A DNA stretch of 64,000 bases from Nodularia spumigena CCY9414. GTDB lineage: Bacteria; Cyanobacteriota; Cyanobacteriia; Cyanobacteriales; Nostocaceae. Each line of letters begins with the position of its first letter. Position 1 is the first letter of the stretch. Location of the stretch: the NCBI RefSeq assembly GCF_000340565.2, contig NZ_CP007203.1, positions 934,184 through 998,183 of the forward strand, written 5' to 3'. The notes beneath the pieces are model-generated. The model made no database searches. It saw nothing but the letters and a program-made list of their open reading frames with translations, and was not told where the DNA came from. Of this stretch, positions 29,957-38,912 are shown piece by piece. A program made the translations under genes and the position numbers.

Positions 29957-31342
29957 CTATTCAACCATTTGAGCGCGGGCTGTCACAATTGCTTGATTCA
30001 CCTGTGCAAAACCTGTCCCACCGTAACTGTTGCGTGCTGCTACAACTTGACGGGGGGATATTGCTTCATAGATATCTGTGGCGAATGCGGGATGCAGGTT
30101 TTGCCATTCTTCTAAGGTTAAGTCTTTTAACAGTTTACCTGCGGCGATACTGGTTTTGACAACTTTACCGACCAGGTTGTAGGCTTCCCGAAAAGGGACA
30201 CCCCTAGCGGCGAGATAATCAGCGACATCTGTCGCATTGGAGAAGTCTTCTTCCACTGCTGCTGCTAAACGCTGGGTACGAAATTCTAAGCCTTCGCGCA
30301 ACAATATTGTCATTGCTTCGAGAGAAGCTTTGATGGTGTGAACGCTATCAAATAAACCTTCTTTATCTTCTTGCAGGTCTTTATTGTATGCCAGGGGTAG
30401 CCCTTTCATGATTACCAGCATTGCTTGAAGATGACCAAATACGCGCCCGGTTTTGCCTCGCACCAATTCTGGTACGTCGGGATTTTTCTTTTGGGGCATA
30501 ATGCTCGAACCCGTGGCGCAGCTATCTTTGAGGGTGACAAAACGAAATTCTTCAGATGACCAAAGAATGATTTCCTCGGAAAGACGGCTGAGGTGAACCA
30601 TGATTAAGCTCGCAGCACAGAGAAATTCAATGGCAAAATCGCGATCGCTTACTCCATCCAAGCTATTAGCATAAATACTCTCAAAATGCAAGAGTTCGGC
30701 TGTGTAATGTCTGTCAATAGGAAAAGTCGTTCCCGCCAATGCACCACACCCCAAAGGCGAAATATTGACTCGGCGGGAAACATCCTCCAGGCGTTCCCAG
30801 TCCCGTTGTGCCATTTGGAAATATGCCAGCAGGTGATGAGCTAAACTCAGGGGTTGGGCGCGTTGGAGGTGAGTATAGCCCGGAATCAGAGTTTCAACGT
30901 GCTGTTCGGCTATATCTAGCAATACGCCTTGAAATTCTCGCAATTGGCTGCGGATTTGTTGAATTTGGTCGCGCAGATAAAGTCTGGTATCAGTACCTAC
31001 TTGATCATTGCGCGATCGCGCGGTATGCAGCTTTTTACCCACATCACCCACAATTTCCGTCAATCGCCGTTCCACAGCAAAATGGACATCCTCCGCATCA
31101 ATTCCCGGCTGAAATTTGCCTTGGCGGTATTCAGAGCGAATTTGTTCTAAACCCACCACCAGTTGTTCACCCTCTGCGGGGGAAATAATCCCTGTGTGAG
31201 CCAACATTGTGGCATGAGCTTGAGAACCAGTTAGGTCATATTCGATTAATTCAATATCAAAACCTATACTGGCATTAAAACGAGCGATCGCCGGATGCAA
31301 TGCTGATTCAAATCGTTGACTCCACGTTTGTTCTTTAGTCAT
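29957..31342 (-). CDS. argH: Argininosuccinate lyase
   Basis: 461 residues, normal length. It cleaves argininosuccinate into arginine and fumarate, the last step of arginine synthesis. The fumarase/aspartase superfamily signature [12 protein letters not shown] (about residue 280) is intact, as are [11 protein letters not shown] and the [10 protein letters not shown] block. Arginine is also a substrate for cyanophycin, whose synthetase is encoded 8 kb away. Single gene, with the next gene upstream on the same strand about 130 bases away. Confidence 0.98.
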   Translation of the reverse strand: MTKEQTWSQRFESALHPAIARFNASIGFDIELIEYDLTGSQAHATMLAHTGIISPAEGEQLVVGLEQIRSEYRQGKFQPGIDAEDVHFAVERRLTEIVGDVGKKLHTARSRNDQVGTDTRLYLRDQIQQIRSQLREFQGVLLDIAEQHVETLIPGYTHLQRAQPLSLAHHLLAYFQMAQRDWERLEDVSRRVNISPLGCGALAGTTFPIDRHYTAELLHFESIYANSLDGVSDRDFAIEFLCAASLIMVHLSRLSEEIILWSSEEFRFVTLKDSCATGSSIMPQKKNPDVPELVRGKTGRVFGHLQAMLVIMKGLPLAYNKDLQEDKEGLFDSVHTIKASLEAMTILLREGLEFRTQRLAAAVEEDFSNATDVADYLAARGVPFREAYNLVGKVVKTSIAAGKLLKDLTLEEWQNLHPAFATDIYEAISPRQVVAARNSYGGTGFAQVNQAIVTARAQMVE

Positions 31343-31470
31343 AAATTATTAGGGGAATAGTGAGTGGGAAATGGGGAATAATGATTTAGGAAGACACAAG
31401 AGGAATTTATCACTCTTCCTTCTCTCTTGTCCCCTACTCCTCACTCCCTACTCCCCACTCCCCACTCATA

Positions 31471-31677
31471 TCAACCGTAACTTGTAAGACCCCGTAGAAC
31501 ATAACCAACGATCAGACCAATCAACAGCGCCCAGATTTGACCTGTGGTGACAAAGTTATTCCAAGCTTGTTGCATCTGACCTAAAACGTCTGGATCGTTA
31601 ATGTTTTGAGCTAGCATCGTCAGACTTACTGGCAGTTGCCAAACTAACTGAGATATTACACCGCTAAAGTAGTTCAT
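31471..31677 (-). CDS. Small membrane protein, unknown function
   Basis: 68 residues from the ATG at 31677 (MNYFSGVISQLVWQLPVSLT). The frame extends further upstream but the extension is not membrane-like. One clear C-terminal transmembrane helix (IWALLIGLIVGYVLRGL) and a shorter hydrophobic N-terminus are present. I do not recognise a named family; it looks like a small cyanobacterial membrane protein. Confidence 0.65.
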   Translation of the reverse strand: MNYFSGVISQLVWQLPVSLTMLAQNINDPDVLGQMQQAWNNFVTTGQIWALLIGLIVGYVLRGLTSYG

Positions 31678-31789
31678 AACTTGGTAATTTTTGGGTAATG
31701 CACTGCAATGGTTAGTAGGCAGGTGTTTTTTTATCCTGATAAACACTGACTATCTATGGAAATCCTAAGTATAACTTAACTGTAGCCAC

Positions 31790-32578
31790 TCAAGATCCAG
31801 ATGATGCTATCCGTAATTTCTCGGCTGTTCGCAAAATTTGCCCCGCTAAAACAGCAGCACCAAACCCATTATCAATATTCACCACACCCACACCAGATGC
31901 ACAGGAGTTGAGCATTGTCAATAGGGGAGCTAAACCGCCAAAACTCGCGCCATAACCGATGCTGGTAGGAACAGCAATCACTGGACAATCTGCCAAACCA
32001 GCCACAACGCTGGGTAAAGCGCCTTCCATTCCAGCCACAACAATCAGAACTGATGATGATGAAATCAGATGGCGATTACTTAGCAAGCGGTGAATTCCAG
32101 CCACACCGACATCCCAAAGACGCTGTACACGAAAGCCAGAAAGTTCTGCTGTCACAGCCGCCTCTTCTGCTACAGCTAAATCAGCCGTACCAGCCGAGAT
32201 AATACCTATTAACCCGCCAATCTTGGGTTCAATGGTAGGGGGAGTAATCGCACAAATTCGCGCCAATTCGTAATACTGCAAATCTGTAATCTTTGCTTGC
32301 AGTGCAGTATAAACTGCTGGTTCAATGCGGGTAGCCATCACCACCGGGTTACGGAGGCGCATCACCTGCATAATTTGAGCAATCTGTACGTCTGTCTTAC
32401 CTGGCCCCCAAATTACTTCAGGAAAACCAGTTCTGAGTTCGCGATGGTTGTCTATTTTGGCAAACTCACCTACAGGTTCATAAGCTAAATCTTTGAGTGA
32501 GTCTAACGCCATATCTGGGGTAAGTTTACCATTGGCAACTGCTTGGAGGAGCGATCGCAAATTTTCAGGTTGAGTCAC
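31790..32578 (-). CDS. larB: LarB, pyridinium-3,5-biscarboxylic acid mononucleotide synthase
   Basis: 262 residues. The C-terminal two thirds resemble the PurE/AIR carboxylase fold: GIISAGTADLAVAEEAAVTA, DVGVAGIHRLL and VPTSIGYGASFGGLAPLL. In lactobacilli LarB carboxylates nicotinic acid adenine dinucleotide to start nickel-pincer cofactor synthesis. LarC, LarE and a racemase are not nearby. Start supported by MTQPENLRSLLQAV and family length. Confidence 0.9.
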   Translation of the reverse strand: MTQPENLRSLLQAVANGKLTPDMALDSLKDLAYEPVGEFAKIDNHRELRTGFPEVIWGPGKTDVQIAQIMQVMRLRNPVVMATRIEPAVYTALQAKITDLQYYELARICAITPPTIEPKIGGLIGIISAGTADLAVAEEAAVTAELSGFRVQRLWDVGVAGIHRLLSNRHLISSSSVLIVVAGMEGALPSVVAGLADCPVIAVPTSIGYGASFGGLAPLLTMLNSCASGVGVVNIDNGFGAAVLAGQILRTAEKLRIASSGS

Positions 32579-32650
32579 AGTAATTTTAGATGAGGGGATA
32601 GGAAGATGAGGAGGTCAGGAAGTAGAAAATAATGGACAATAGCTATTTAA

Positions 32651-34435
32651 CTACTGGATAACTTTGATTTCATGGATGTTCCAGAATGCGCCTCCCAAAA
32701 CCGAATATTTTATATTGTCAAATTTATTCCGCACTGCTGACAATGAATAAGGATTAACCAAGTAAATAAACGGTAAATTTTCCTGGGTAATTTTTTGGGT
32801 TTCGGCATAAATTTCTTTGCGCTTGGCTTCGTCTAATTCCCTGGCGGCTTGAATGTACAATTCACCAATTCTGGCCTCCCAAGGAGCGACTTCCCAGCCT
32901 TCGATGGGCTTTTGTCCGGCTTGGGGTTTTTGGTTAAACATATGTAATCCACCTTCAGGGGCCCAGACATTAGCCCCATTATTCGGTTCTAAACCACCAG
33001 TTAATCCTAGTAAAGAAGCATCCCAATCCAAAGTATTACTTAGCTTATCTATGTAAGTATTCCATGCCAAGGGAGTGAAATCAACTTGCATCCCGATTTT
33101 GCCTAAATCTTGACTAATTTGCGCTCCCATTGCTTCACGGATTCGATTTCCTGCATTCGTCAGCAAAGTGAAGCGAACCCGGTTATTTTCGGCATCTAAT
33201 AGTTCCCCTTGGGTATTATATTTAAATCCCACTTTTTTTAGCAATTCCTTCGCTTTTTCGGGATTGTAATCATAGGATTTTAGTCCTTCTTCAGGCGCAA
33301 GATAAAAGGGACTCTGGATAGTAATTGGTGAATCTTGAGTTTGACCCAAGCCACGAAAAGTATTATTAATCATGGTTTGGCGGTCAATAGCATAAGCTAC
33401 AGCCTGCCGAAATTCCACTGTATTAAACCAACTTGATTTGATGGGATCTACTAGCGGTTTACCATCTCTTCTACCTTTGTTGAGATTAAAGAAAACAAAG
33501 GATGTCCCAGTCGCTGGTCCCCCATTGTATATTGTGAAATTACCCTGTTTTTCTTGCTTTTTTAACAAAGAAAAGTAATCTGGTGTAACTCCCACAGAAT
33601 CTAAACTACCAGAACGAAATTGTAGCAATGAAGTATCTGTAGATTCGACAATTGGCCATACTATCCGTTCAATATAAGGTTGAGCTTCTCCTTGTAATCC
33701 TTTACGCCAATAGTAGGGGTTGCGCTGGAAAATTACACGTTGACTTGTGTCATAACGCTCTAATTTGTAAGGGCCATTGACAATAATTTCCTCTACAGGA
33801 GTATCAACGCCCCACTTTGTGAGAAATATTGGCTTACCTTCTTTGTCTTTTGTCTTTATAGATTCTTTGAGGATATGAGCAGGTAAAATTGGTATTTCTA
33901 GAGACCCTAAAAAGGGTGCAAATGGTTCTGGAGTCGTGAATTTAATCCGTCGATTATCGATTTTTTGTACATTAGGTAATGCGCGACTTTCACCAATCCT
34001 GAGAATATCTCTAGTATCGGTGGGAATGTCTTCGTTGAAGTAAATATCGTTGTAACTAAAAACAACATCATCTACTGTTAACGGTTCGCCATCAGACCAT
34101 TTTAAACCCTCTCGTAGGGTAAACACGAACCCCAATTTATCATTGGTAGTTTCCCATGATTTTGCTAAGTTTGGCTCAATTTCACCAGTGATAGGATTTT
34201 GGGTAACTAATCCCTCGTAAGTTAAACTAAAAATATTAGGAACTTCTGAACTGAGGGCATAGTTAAAGGTTTTGGGGTCACTGAGAATGCTGTTTACTAA
34301 CTGCGGTACTTGAGCGGCTGTACTTTTAAAATTAGTCGGATTGCAACCTACAATTGTAATGGCTGTAAACGCCATTATACTGATGATTAACCAAACACGG
34401 TTTATGCGATGAGATTTTTTTTTAGTTAATATCAT
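32651..34435 (-). CDS. ABC transporter substrate-binding lipoprotein, family 5 (peptide/nickel type)
   Basis: 594 residues. The N-terminus is a lipoprotein signal with lipobox ITIVGC (Cys31). The mature part has the SBP family 5 signature: LAKSWETTNDKLGFVFTLRE, LKWSDGEPLTVDDVVFSYND and VEFRQAVAYAIDRQTMI. It captures peptides or related solutes in the periplasm for an ABC permease; no permease or ATPase gene is adjacent, so the partner must lie elsewhere. A transposon end lies 60 bases upstream of its start and may affect its promoter. Confidence 0.93.
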   Translation of the reverse strand: MILTKKKSHRINRVWLIISIMAFTAITIVGCNPTNFKSTAAQVPQLVNSILSDPKTFNYALSSEVPNIFSLTYEGLVTQNPITGEIEPNLAKSWETTNDKLGFVFTLREGLKWSDGEPLTVDDVVFSYNDIYFNEDIPTDTRDILRIGESRALPNVQKIDNRRIKFTTPEPFAPFLGSLEIPILPAHILKESIKTKDKEGKPIFLTKWGVDTPVEEIIVNGPYKLERYDTSQRVIFQRNPYYWRKGLQGEAQPYIERIVWPIVESTDTSLLQFRSGSLDSVGVTPDYFSLLKKQEKQGNFTIYNGGPATGTSFVFFNLNKGRRDGKPLVDPIKSSWFNTVEFRQAVAYAIDRQTMINNTFRGLGQTQDSPITIQSPFYLAPEEGLKSYDYNPEKAKELLKKVGFKYNTQGELLDAENNRVRFTLLTNAGNRIREAMGAQISQDLGKIGMQVDFTPLAWNTYIDKLSNTLDWDASLLGLTGGLEPNNGANVWAPEGGLHMFNQKPQAGQKPIEGWEVAPWEARIGELYIQAARELDEAKRKEIYAETQKITQENLPFIYLVNPYSLSAVRNKFDNIKYSVLGGAFWNIHEIKVIQ

Positions 34436-34495
34436 AATTTTTCGTTTATTTTCATGAGCTAACCATTAAATCAATTTACCATGAGCCACCGAATG

Positions 34496-35892
34496 CCCCT
34501 CCCTCAACGAAGTAGGGAGGGGATGAAAGGTGGGTTGAAATCTCCACGTTCTTGAAGCATCGTTTTGCAGAGCAAAACAAGTGAGAGAACAGTGGAGATT
34601 TTAACAATTTCTGTGTTATGATTACGCTAGTGAGTTTAGCGTAAAAATGTTGGTATTTGAAGCAAAACTGGAAGGAATGAACGAGCAGTACGGAAAGCTG
34701 GATGAAGCTATCCGCACTGCTCGTTTTATTCGTAACAGTTGCGTTCGATACTGGATGGACAATAAAGGCATTGGTAAATACGAGTTGAGCGCATATTGCG
34801 CTGTGCTTGCTGCTAATCCTGAGTTTCCTTATGCTGCCAAACTCAACTCGATGGCAAGACAGGCTAGTGCTGAAAGAGCGTGGTCTGCAATCGCTCGATT
34901 TTTTGATAATTGCAAAAAAGGTAAGCCAGGTAAAAAGGGATTTCCAAAGTTTAAGAAGCACCAGACACATGGTTCTGTTGAGTACAAAACCTCTGGATGG
35001 AAACTTTCTGATGACCGCAGGTACATCACCTTTACTGACGGATTTAAAGCAGGAACCTTCAAACTTTGGGGAACCCGTGACCTGCATTTCTATCAACTCA
35101 AACAGTTCAAAAGAGTGCGGGTTGTGCGTCGTGCAGACGGCTATTATTGCCAGTTTTGCATTGATCATGAACGAGTAGAAAGGCGAGAACCAACGGGTAA
35201 AACTATTGGTATTGATGTTGGACTGAACCACTTCTACACCGATAGTAACGGGGAAACAATCGCTAATCCTAGACACCTTCGCAAGAGTGAGAAGTCTTTG
35301 AGACGGCTGCAACGCCGGATGTCTAAGACTAAAAAGGGTTCCCAGAACAGAATTAAGTTGAGAAATAAACTTGCTCGTAAACACCTCAAAGTAAGTCGCC
35401 AGCGTCAAGACTTTGCTGTTAAGACAGCAAGGTGCGTGGTGAGGTCTAACGACCTCGTGGCGTATGAAGATTTGATGGTGCGGAATATGGTCAAGAATCA
35501 TCGCTTGGCTAAGTCTATTAGTGACGCTTCGTGGTCGCTGTTTCGTGAATGGGTTGAGTATTTTGGCAAAGTGTTTGGCGTGGTGACAGTTGCAGTTCCG
35601 CCTCACTACACTTCGCAGAATTGCTCTAACTGTGGCGAGGTTGTCAAAAAGACTCTTAGTACCAGAACTCATGTATGTCCTCACTGTGGGCATACCCAAG
35701 ATCGTGACTGGAACGCAGCGCGGAACATATTAGAAAAAGCATTAAGTACGGCGGGTCACGTCGGAACTAACGCCTCTGGAGACATCGACCTCTGTTTGGG
35801 TGGGGAAACTCCTTCAACTAAGTCGGGTCGTGGAAAGAGGAAGCCTAAAGAGCGATCTTTGGAATCCCCACCCTCTACGAAGTAGGGTGGGG
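34496..35892 (+). mobile_element. IS200/IS605-family element carrying only tnpB
   Basis: The left end has a hairpin CCCCTCCCT (34496-34504) paired with AGGGAGGGG (34514-34522). The right end has CCCCACCCT (35866-35874) paired with AGGGTGGGG (35884-35892). Both loops contain the same ACGAAGT. Such subterminal hairpins are the substrates of the single-strand transposase TnpA, absent here, so the element needs a TnpA elsewhere. It is inserted just beyond the ispF stop. True cleavage sites lie slightly outside the hairpins. Confidence 0.85.
34647..35885 (+). CDS. tnpB: RNA-guided endonuclease TnpB
   Basis: 412 residues, complete. RuvC-like residues are in GIDVGLNHFY (Asp about 188), YEDLMVRNM (Glu about 274) and the final DRDWNAARN (Asp about 351). 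A zinc-binding pair of CxxC motifs (CSNCGE, CPHCGH) lies between the last two. The start ATG is supported by MLVFEAKLEGMNEQYGKLDE, typical of the family. TnpB cuts DNA guided by an RNA from the element's right end, helping the element persist; the 3' end of this gene overlaps the right-end hairpin, where that RNA would end. All catalytic residues are present. Confidence 0.95.
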   Translation: MLVFEAKLEGMNEQYGKLDEAIRTARFIRNSCVRYWMDNKGIGKYELSAYCAVLAANPEFPYAAKLNSMARQASAERAWSAIARFFDNCKKGKPGKKGFPKFKKHQTHGSVEYKTSGWKLSDDRRYITFTDGFKAGTFKLWGTRDLHFYQLKQFKRVRVVRRADGYYCQFCIDHERVERREPTGKTIGIDVGLNHFYTDSNGETIANPRHLRKSEKSLRRLQRRMSKTKKGSQNRIKLRNKLARKHLKVSRQRQDFAVKTARCVVRSNDLVAYEDLMVRNMVKNHRLAKSISDASWSLFREWVEYFGKVFGVVTVAVPPHYTSQNCSNCGEVVKKTLSTRTHVCPHCGHTQDRDWNAARNILEKALSTAGHVGTNASGDIDLCLGGETPSTKSGRGKRKPKERSLESPPSTK

Positions 35893-35898
35893 AGGATG

Positions 35899-36385
35899 TC
35901 AATAATCACTGGCTAGTAATAAAATCACCGCATAAGCACATATACCTTCTTCTCGACCAACGGGACCTAATTTTTCGTTAGTAGTAGCTTTGATGCCAAT
36001 TTGATTTGGTAGTAATTCTAAAACATTCGCTAATTTAGCACGCATTTTTTCAATATGGGGTTTCAATTTGGGGCGTTCTGCTACTACTACCGAGTCAATA
36101 TTGCCTATCTGCCAACCTTGCTCCCTAATGAGCTGATGTACTTGAGTTAGTAGCACCAAACTATCAGCCCCAGCCCATTGAGGATCACTAGGGGGAAAAT
36201 AATGACCAATATCCCCTAGGGATAATGCCCCCAACATGGCATCCATAATGGCATGAGTTAGGACATCAGCGTCACTATGCCCCAATAAGCCCAATTCGTG
36301 AGGAATTGAAACTCCACCTAAAATTAAAGGGCGATCGCTCACTAACTTGTGAATATCGTAGCCGTTACCAATCCGAATATTCATT

Positions 36386-36390
<5 letters not shown>
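35899..36390 (-). CDS. ispF: 2-C-methyl-D-erythritol 2,4-cyclodiphosphate synthase
   Basis: 163 residues. Fifth enzyme of the MEP isoprenoid pathway, feeding carotenoid, phytol and quinone synthesis. Zn ligands appear in GYDIHKL and later, with [15 protein letters not shown] and the C-terminal [15 protein letters not shown] signature. The second ATG at 36384 ([10 protein letters not shown]) is an equally good start. The stop lies 6 bases from the TnpB element. Heptamer repeats fill the space upstream. Confidence 0.97.
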
Positions 36391-37206
<816 letters not shown>

Positions 37207-37835
37207 AGTAATTCGTATTCGAGAACACTAATCTTAAATTTGAATGTCTAGCAAACACCATCAGTCAATGTAGGATAGAACTACAGATAAGTTTAATCAA
37301 TAGTGACTAAAAGTACCAGAACTATTGGTTTTAGGTAGGATCAAAAGTTTTTCTAATTACTTAATTTGTGTTTAAATATTGTCACAAGTACATTTAAATT
37401 AATAATCTGACTAAGTTAACAACTTCGGTGGCTGCATAGGCCCAGCCTCAAAAAAAGCGTGTTAAGACCTGATGTCCCTCAATACCAGAGGAAAACAGAC
37501 ATTTTTTTCAACGGGGGAAACCCCGCCACACCAAGTGTCAACTCTAGTCTCCCAAGCATTATTTTGCCAGTCTGGAAAAAGTGTAAAGGTGAAAAACAAG
37601 GCGCTGGCTTTGAGGAACAGCAACGGCCGCATGAATATTGAGGCTTCTCCTGAGTCGAAGCTGCGCGAATATGTGGATCAGGCAAGAGGTTAAATTGGCA
37701 ACTTACCTTGATCCTAACTTCAGACAAGTTTCCTCTCACAAAACAAAGTGCAAAAATCATCAGCCTACTGATAGCCTGCGTGGCGATGGCCATACCTTGT
37801 TAAATTCACCTGAAGTTGTTGACAGGAGAAACATA
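37207..37835. other. Long leader region upstream of cphB
   Basis: About 630 bases. It holds a 73-codon frame at 37472-37693, starting MSLNTRGKQTFFSTGE and ending KLREYVDQARG, which is moderately protein-like but has no clear ribosome binding site. A long untranslated leader is the alternative. Confidence 0.35.
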
Positions 37836-38699
37836 ATGCCGCAATTAAAAGCTAAATCGCTGGAAATGAGGACACCCCAAGCAACTAAAACCGCCGTTCT
37901 AGTTATCGGAGGCGCAGAAGATAAAGTTCATGGACGCGATATCCTCAGAACTTTTGTTGGCCGTGCTGGCGCTAGTAAGGCCTATATTACAATTATTCCA
38001 TCGGCTTCTCGCGAACCCGCTATCATCGGTAGTAGGTATATTCGCCTGTTTGAAGAAATGGGTGCAGAAAAGGTCGAAATTTTAGACATCCGTGAACGGG
38101 AACAGTGTGAAACGTCCCTAGTCAAAGAGTCATTGGAAGCCTGTAGTGGGGTATTTCTCACCGGAGGCGACCAATTACGTCTTTGCGGAGTGCTGTCAGA
38201 TACGCCAGCAATGGAAATTATCCGACAACGGGTGCGAGCCGGACAGCTGACCCTAGCAGGCACTAGTGCGGGGGCTGCTGTCATGGGACATCACATGATT
38301 GCTGGCGGTGGTAGTGGTGAAACTCCAAATCGTTCCTTGGTCGATATGGCAACGGGTTTGGGTTTTATTCCGGAAGTAATTGTTGACCAGCATTTTCACA
38401 ATCGTAATCGCATGGGTCGCCTGATTAGTGCGATCGCAGCTCATCCTGAGCGTCTAGGTATTGGCATTGATGAAGATACCTGTGCCGTATTTGAACGTGA
38501 TGGTTGGCTACAAGTTGTGGGTAAAGGCAGTGTCACCATTGTCGATCCCACAGAAGTTACCCATACCAATGAACCTCATGTCGGCGCGAATGAGCCTCTA
38601 ACTGTGCATAATTTACGACTGCACATCCTCAGCTATGGCGATCGCTTTCACCTGTACCAGAGGACTGTATTGCCTGCGGTGCATCGCATCTCCAGCTGA
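37836..38699 (+). CDS. cphB: Cyanophycinase
   Basis: 287 residues from the ATG at 37836, preceded by CAGGAGAAA. A longer frame begins at 37638 but the extension is not conserved-looking. It is a serine peptidase of the S51 type, releasing beta-Asp-Arg dipeptides from cyanophycin. The nucleophile lies in GTSAGAAVMG (Ser about 143), and the preceding TGGDQLRL and following DQHFHNRNRMGRL are family features. It precedes cphA on the same strand by about 210 bases, the normal cyanobacterial order, so storage polymer breakdown and synthesis are linked. Confidence 0.97.
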   Translation: MPQLKAKSLEMRTPQATKTAVLVIGGAEDKVHGRDILRTFVGRAGASKAYITIIPSASREPAIIGSRYIRLFEEMGAEKVEILDIREREQCETSLVKESLEACSGVFLTGGDQLRLCGVLSDTPAMEIIRQRVRAGQLTLAGTSAGAAVMGHHMIAGGGSGETPNRSLVDMATGLGFIPEVIVDQHFHNRNRMGRLISAIAAHPERLGIGIDEDTCAVFERDGWLQVVGKGSVTIVDPTEVTHTNEPHVGANEPLTVHNLRLHILSYGDRFHLYQRTVLPAVHRISS

Positions 38700-38829
38700 G
38701 GGAATAGAGTATGGTCGGTGACACCTTAGACTGGGCGCATTCAAAGCCTGTGTTGTTACTTGCAGCCGAAGACATCGCTGACTTGGTTTCTTACTGGATA
38801 AAAATCACAAGGATACCATGAAAAACAAA

Positions 38830-38852
38830 AAACTGTTCATAATAAACAGTTT
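38830..38852. other. Hairpin between cphB and cphA
   Basis: AAACTGTT and AACAGTTT pair around a 7-base loop about 60 bases upstream of the cphA start. No T tract follows, so it is a possible mRNA processing or protein-binding site rather than a terminator. Confidence 0.4.
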
Positions 38853-38912
38853 AGCGGTCAATTTCAGTAAGAAACTAGAATTTTGGTTCCGAATCTCCAT
38901 CTACCTATTCCC

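Noticed and set aside
34476..35699. A 407-codon open frame on the minus strand opposite tnpB
   Set aside because: It is the shadow of the tnpB frame: the plus-strand protein has all TnpB motifs, and the opposite frame has no recognisable domains.
37459..37641. A second overlapping frame in the cphB leader
   Set aside because: It overlaps the slightly more protein-like frame at 37472 and consists of Pro/Lys-rich low-information sequence.
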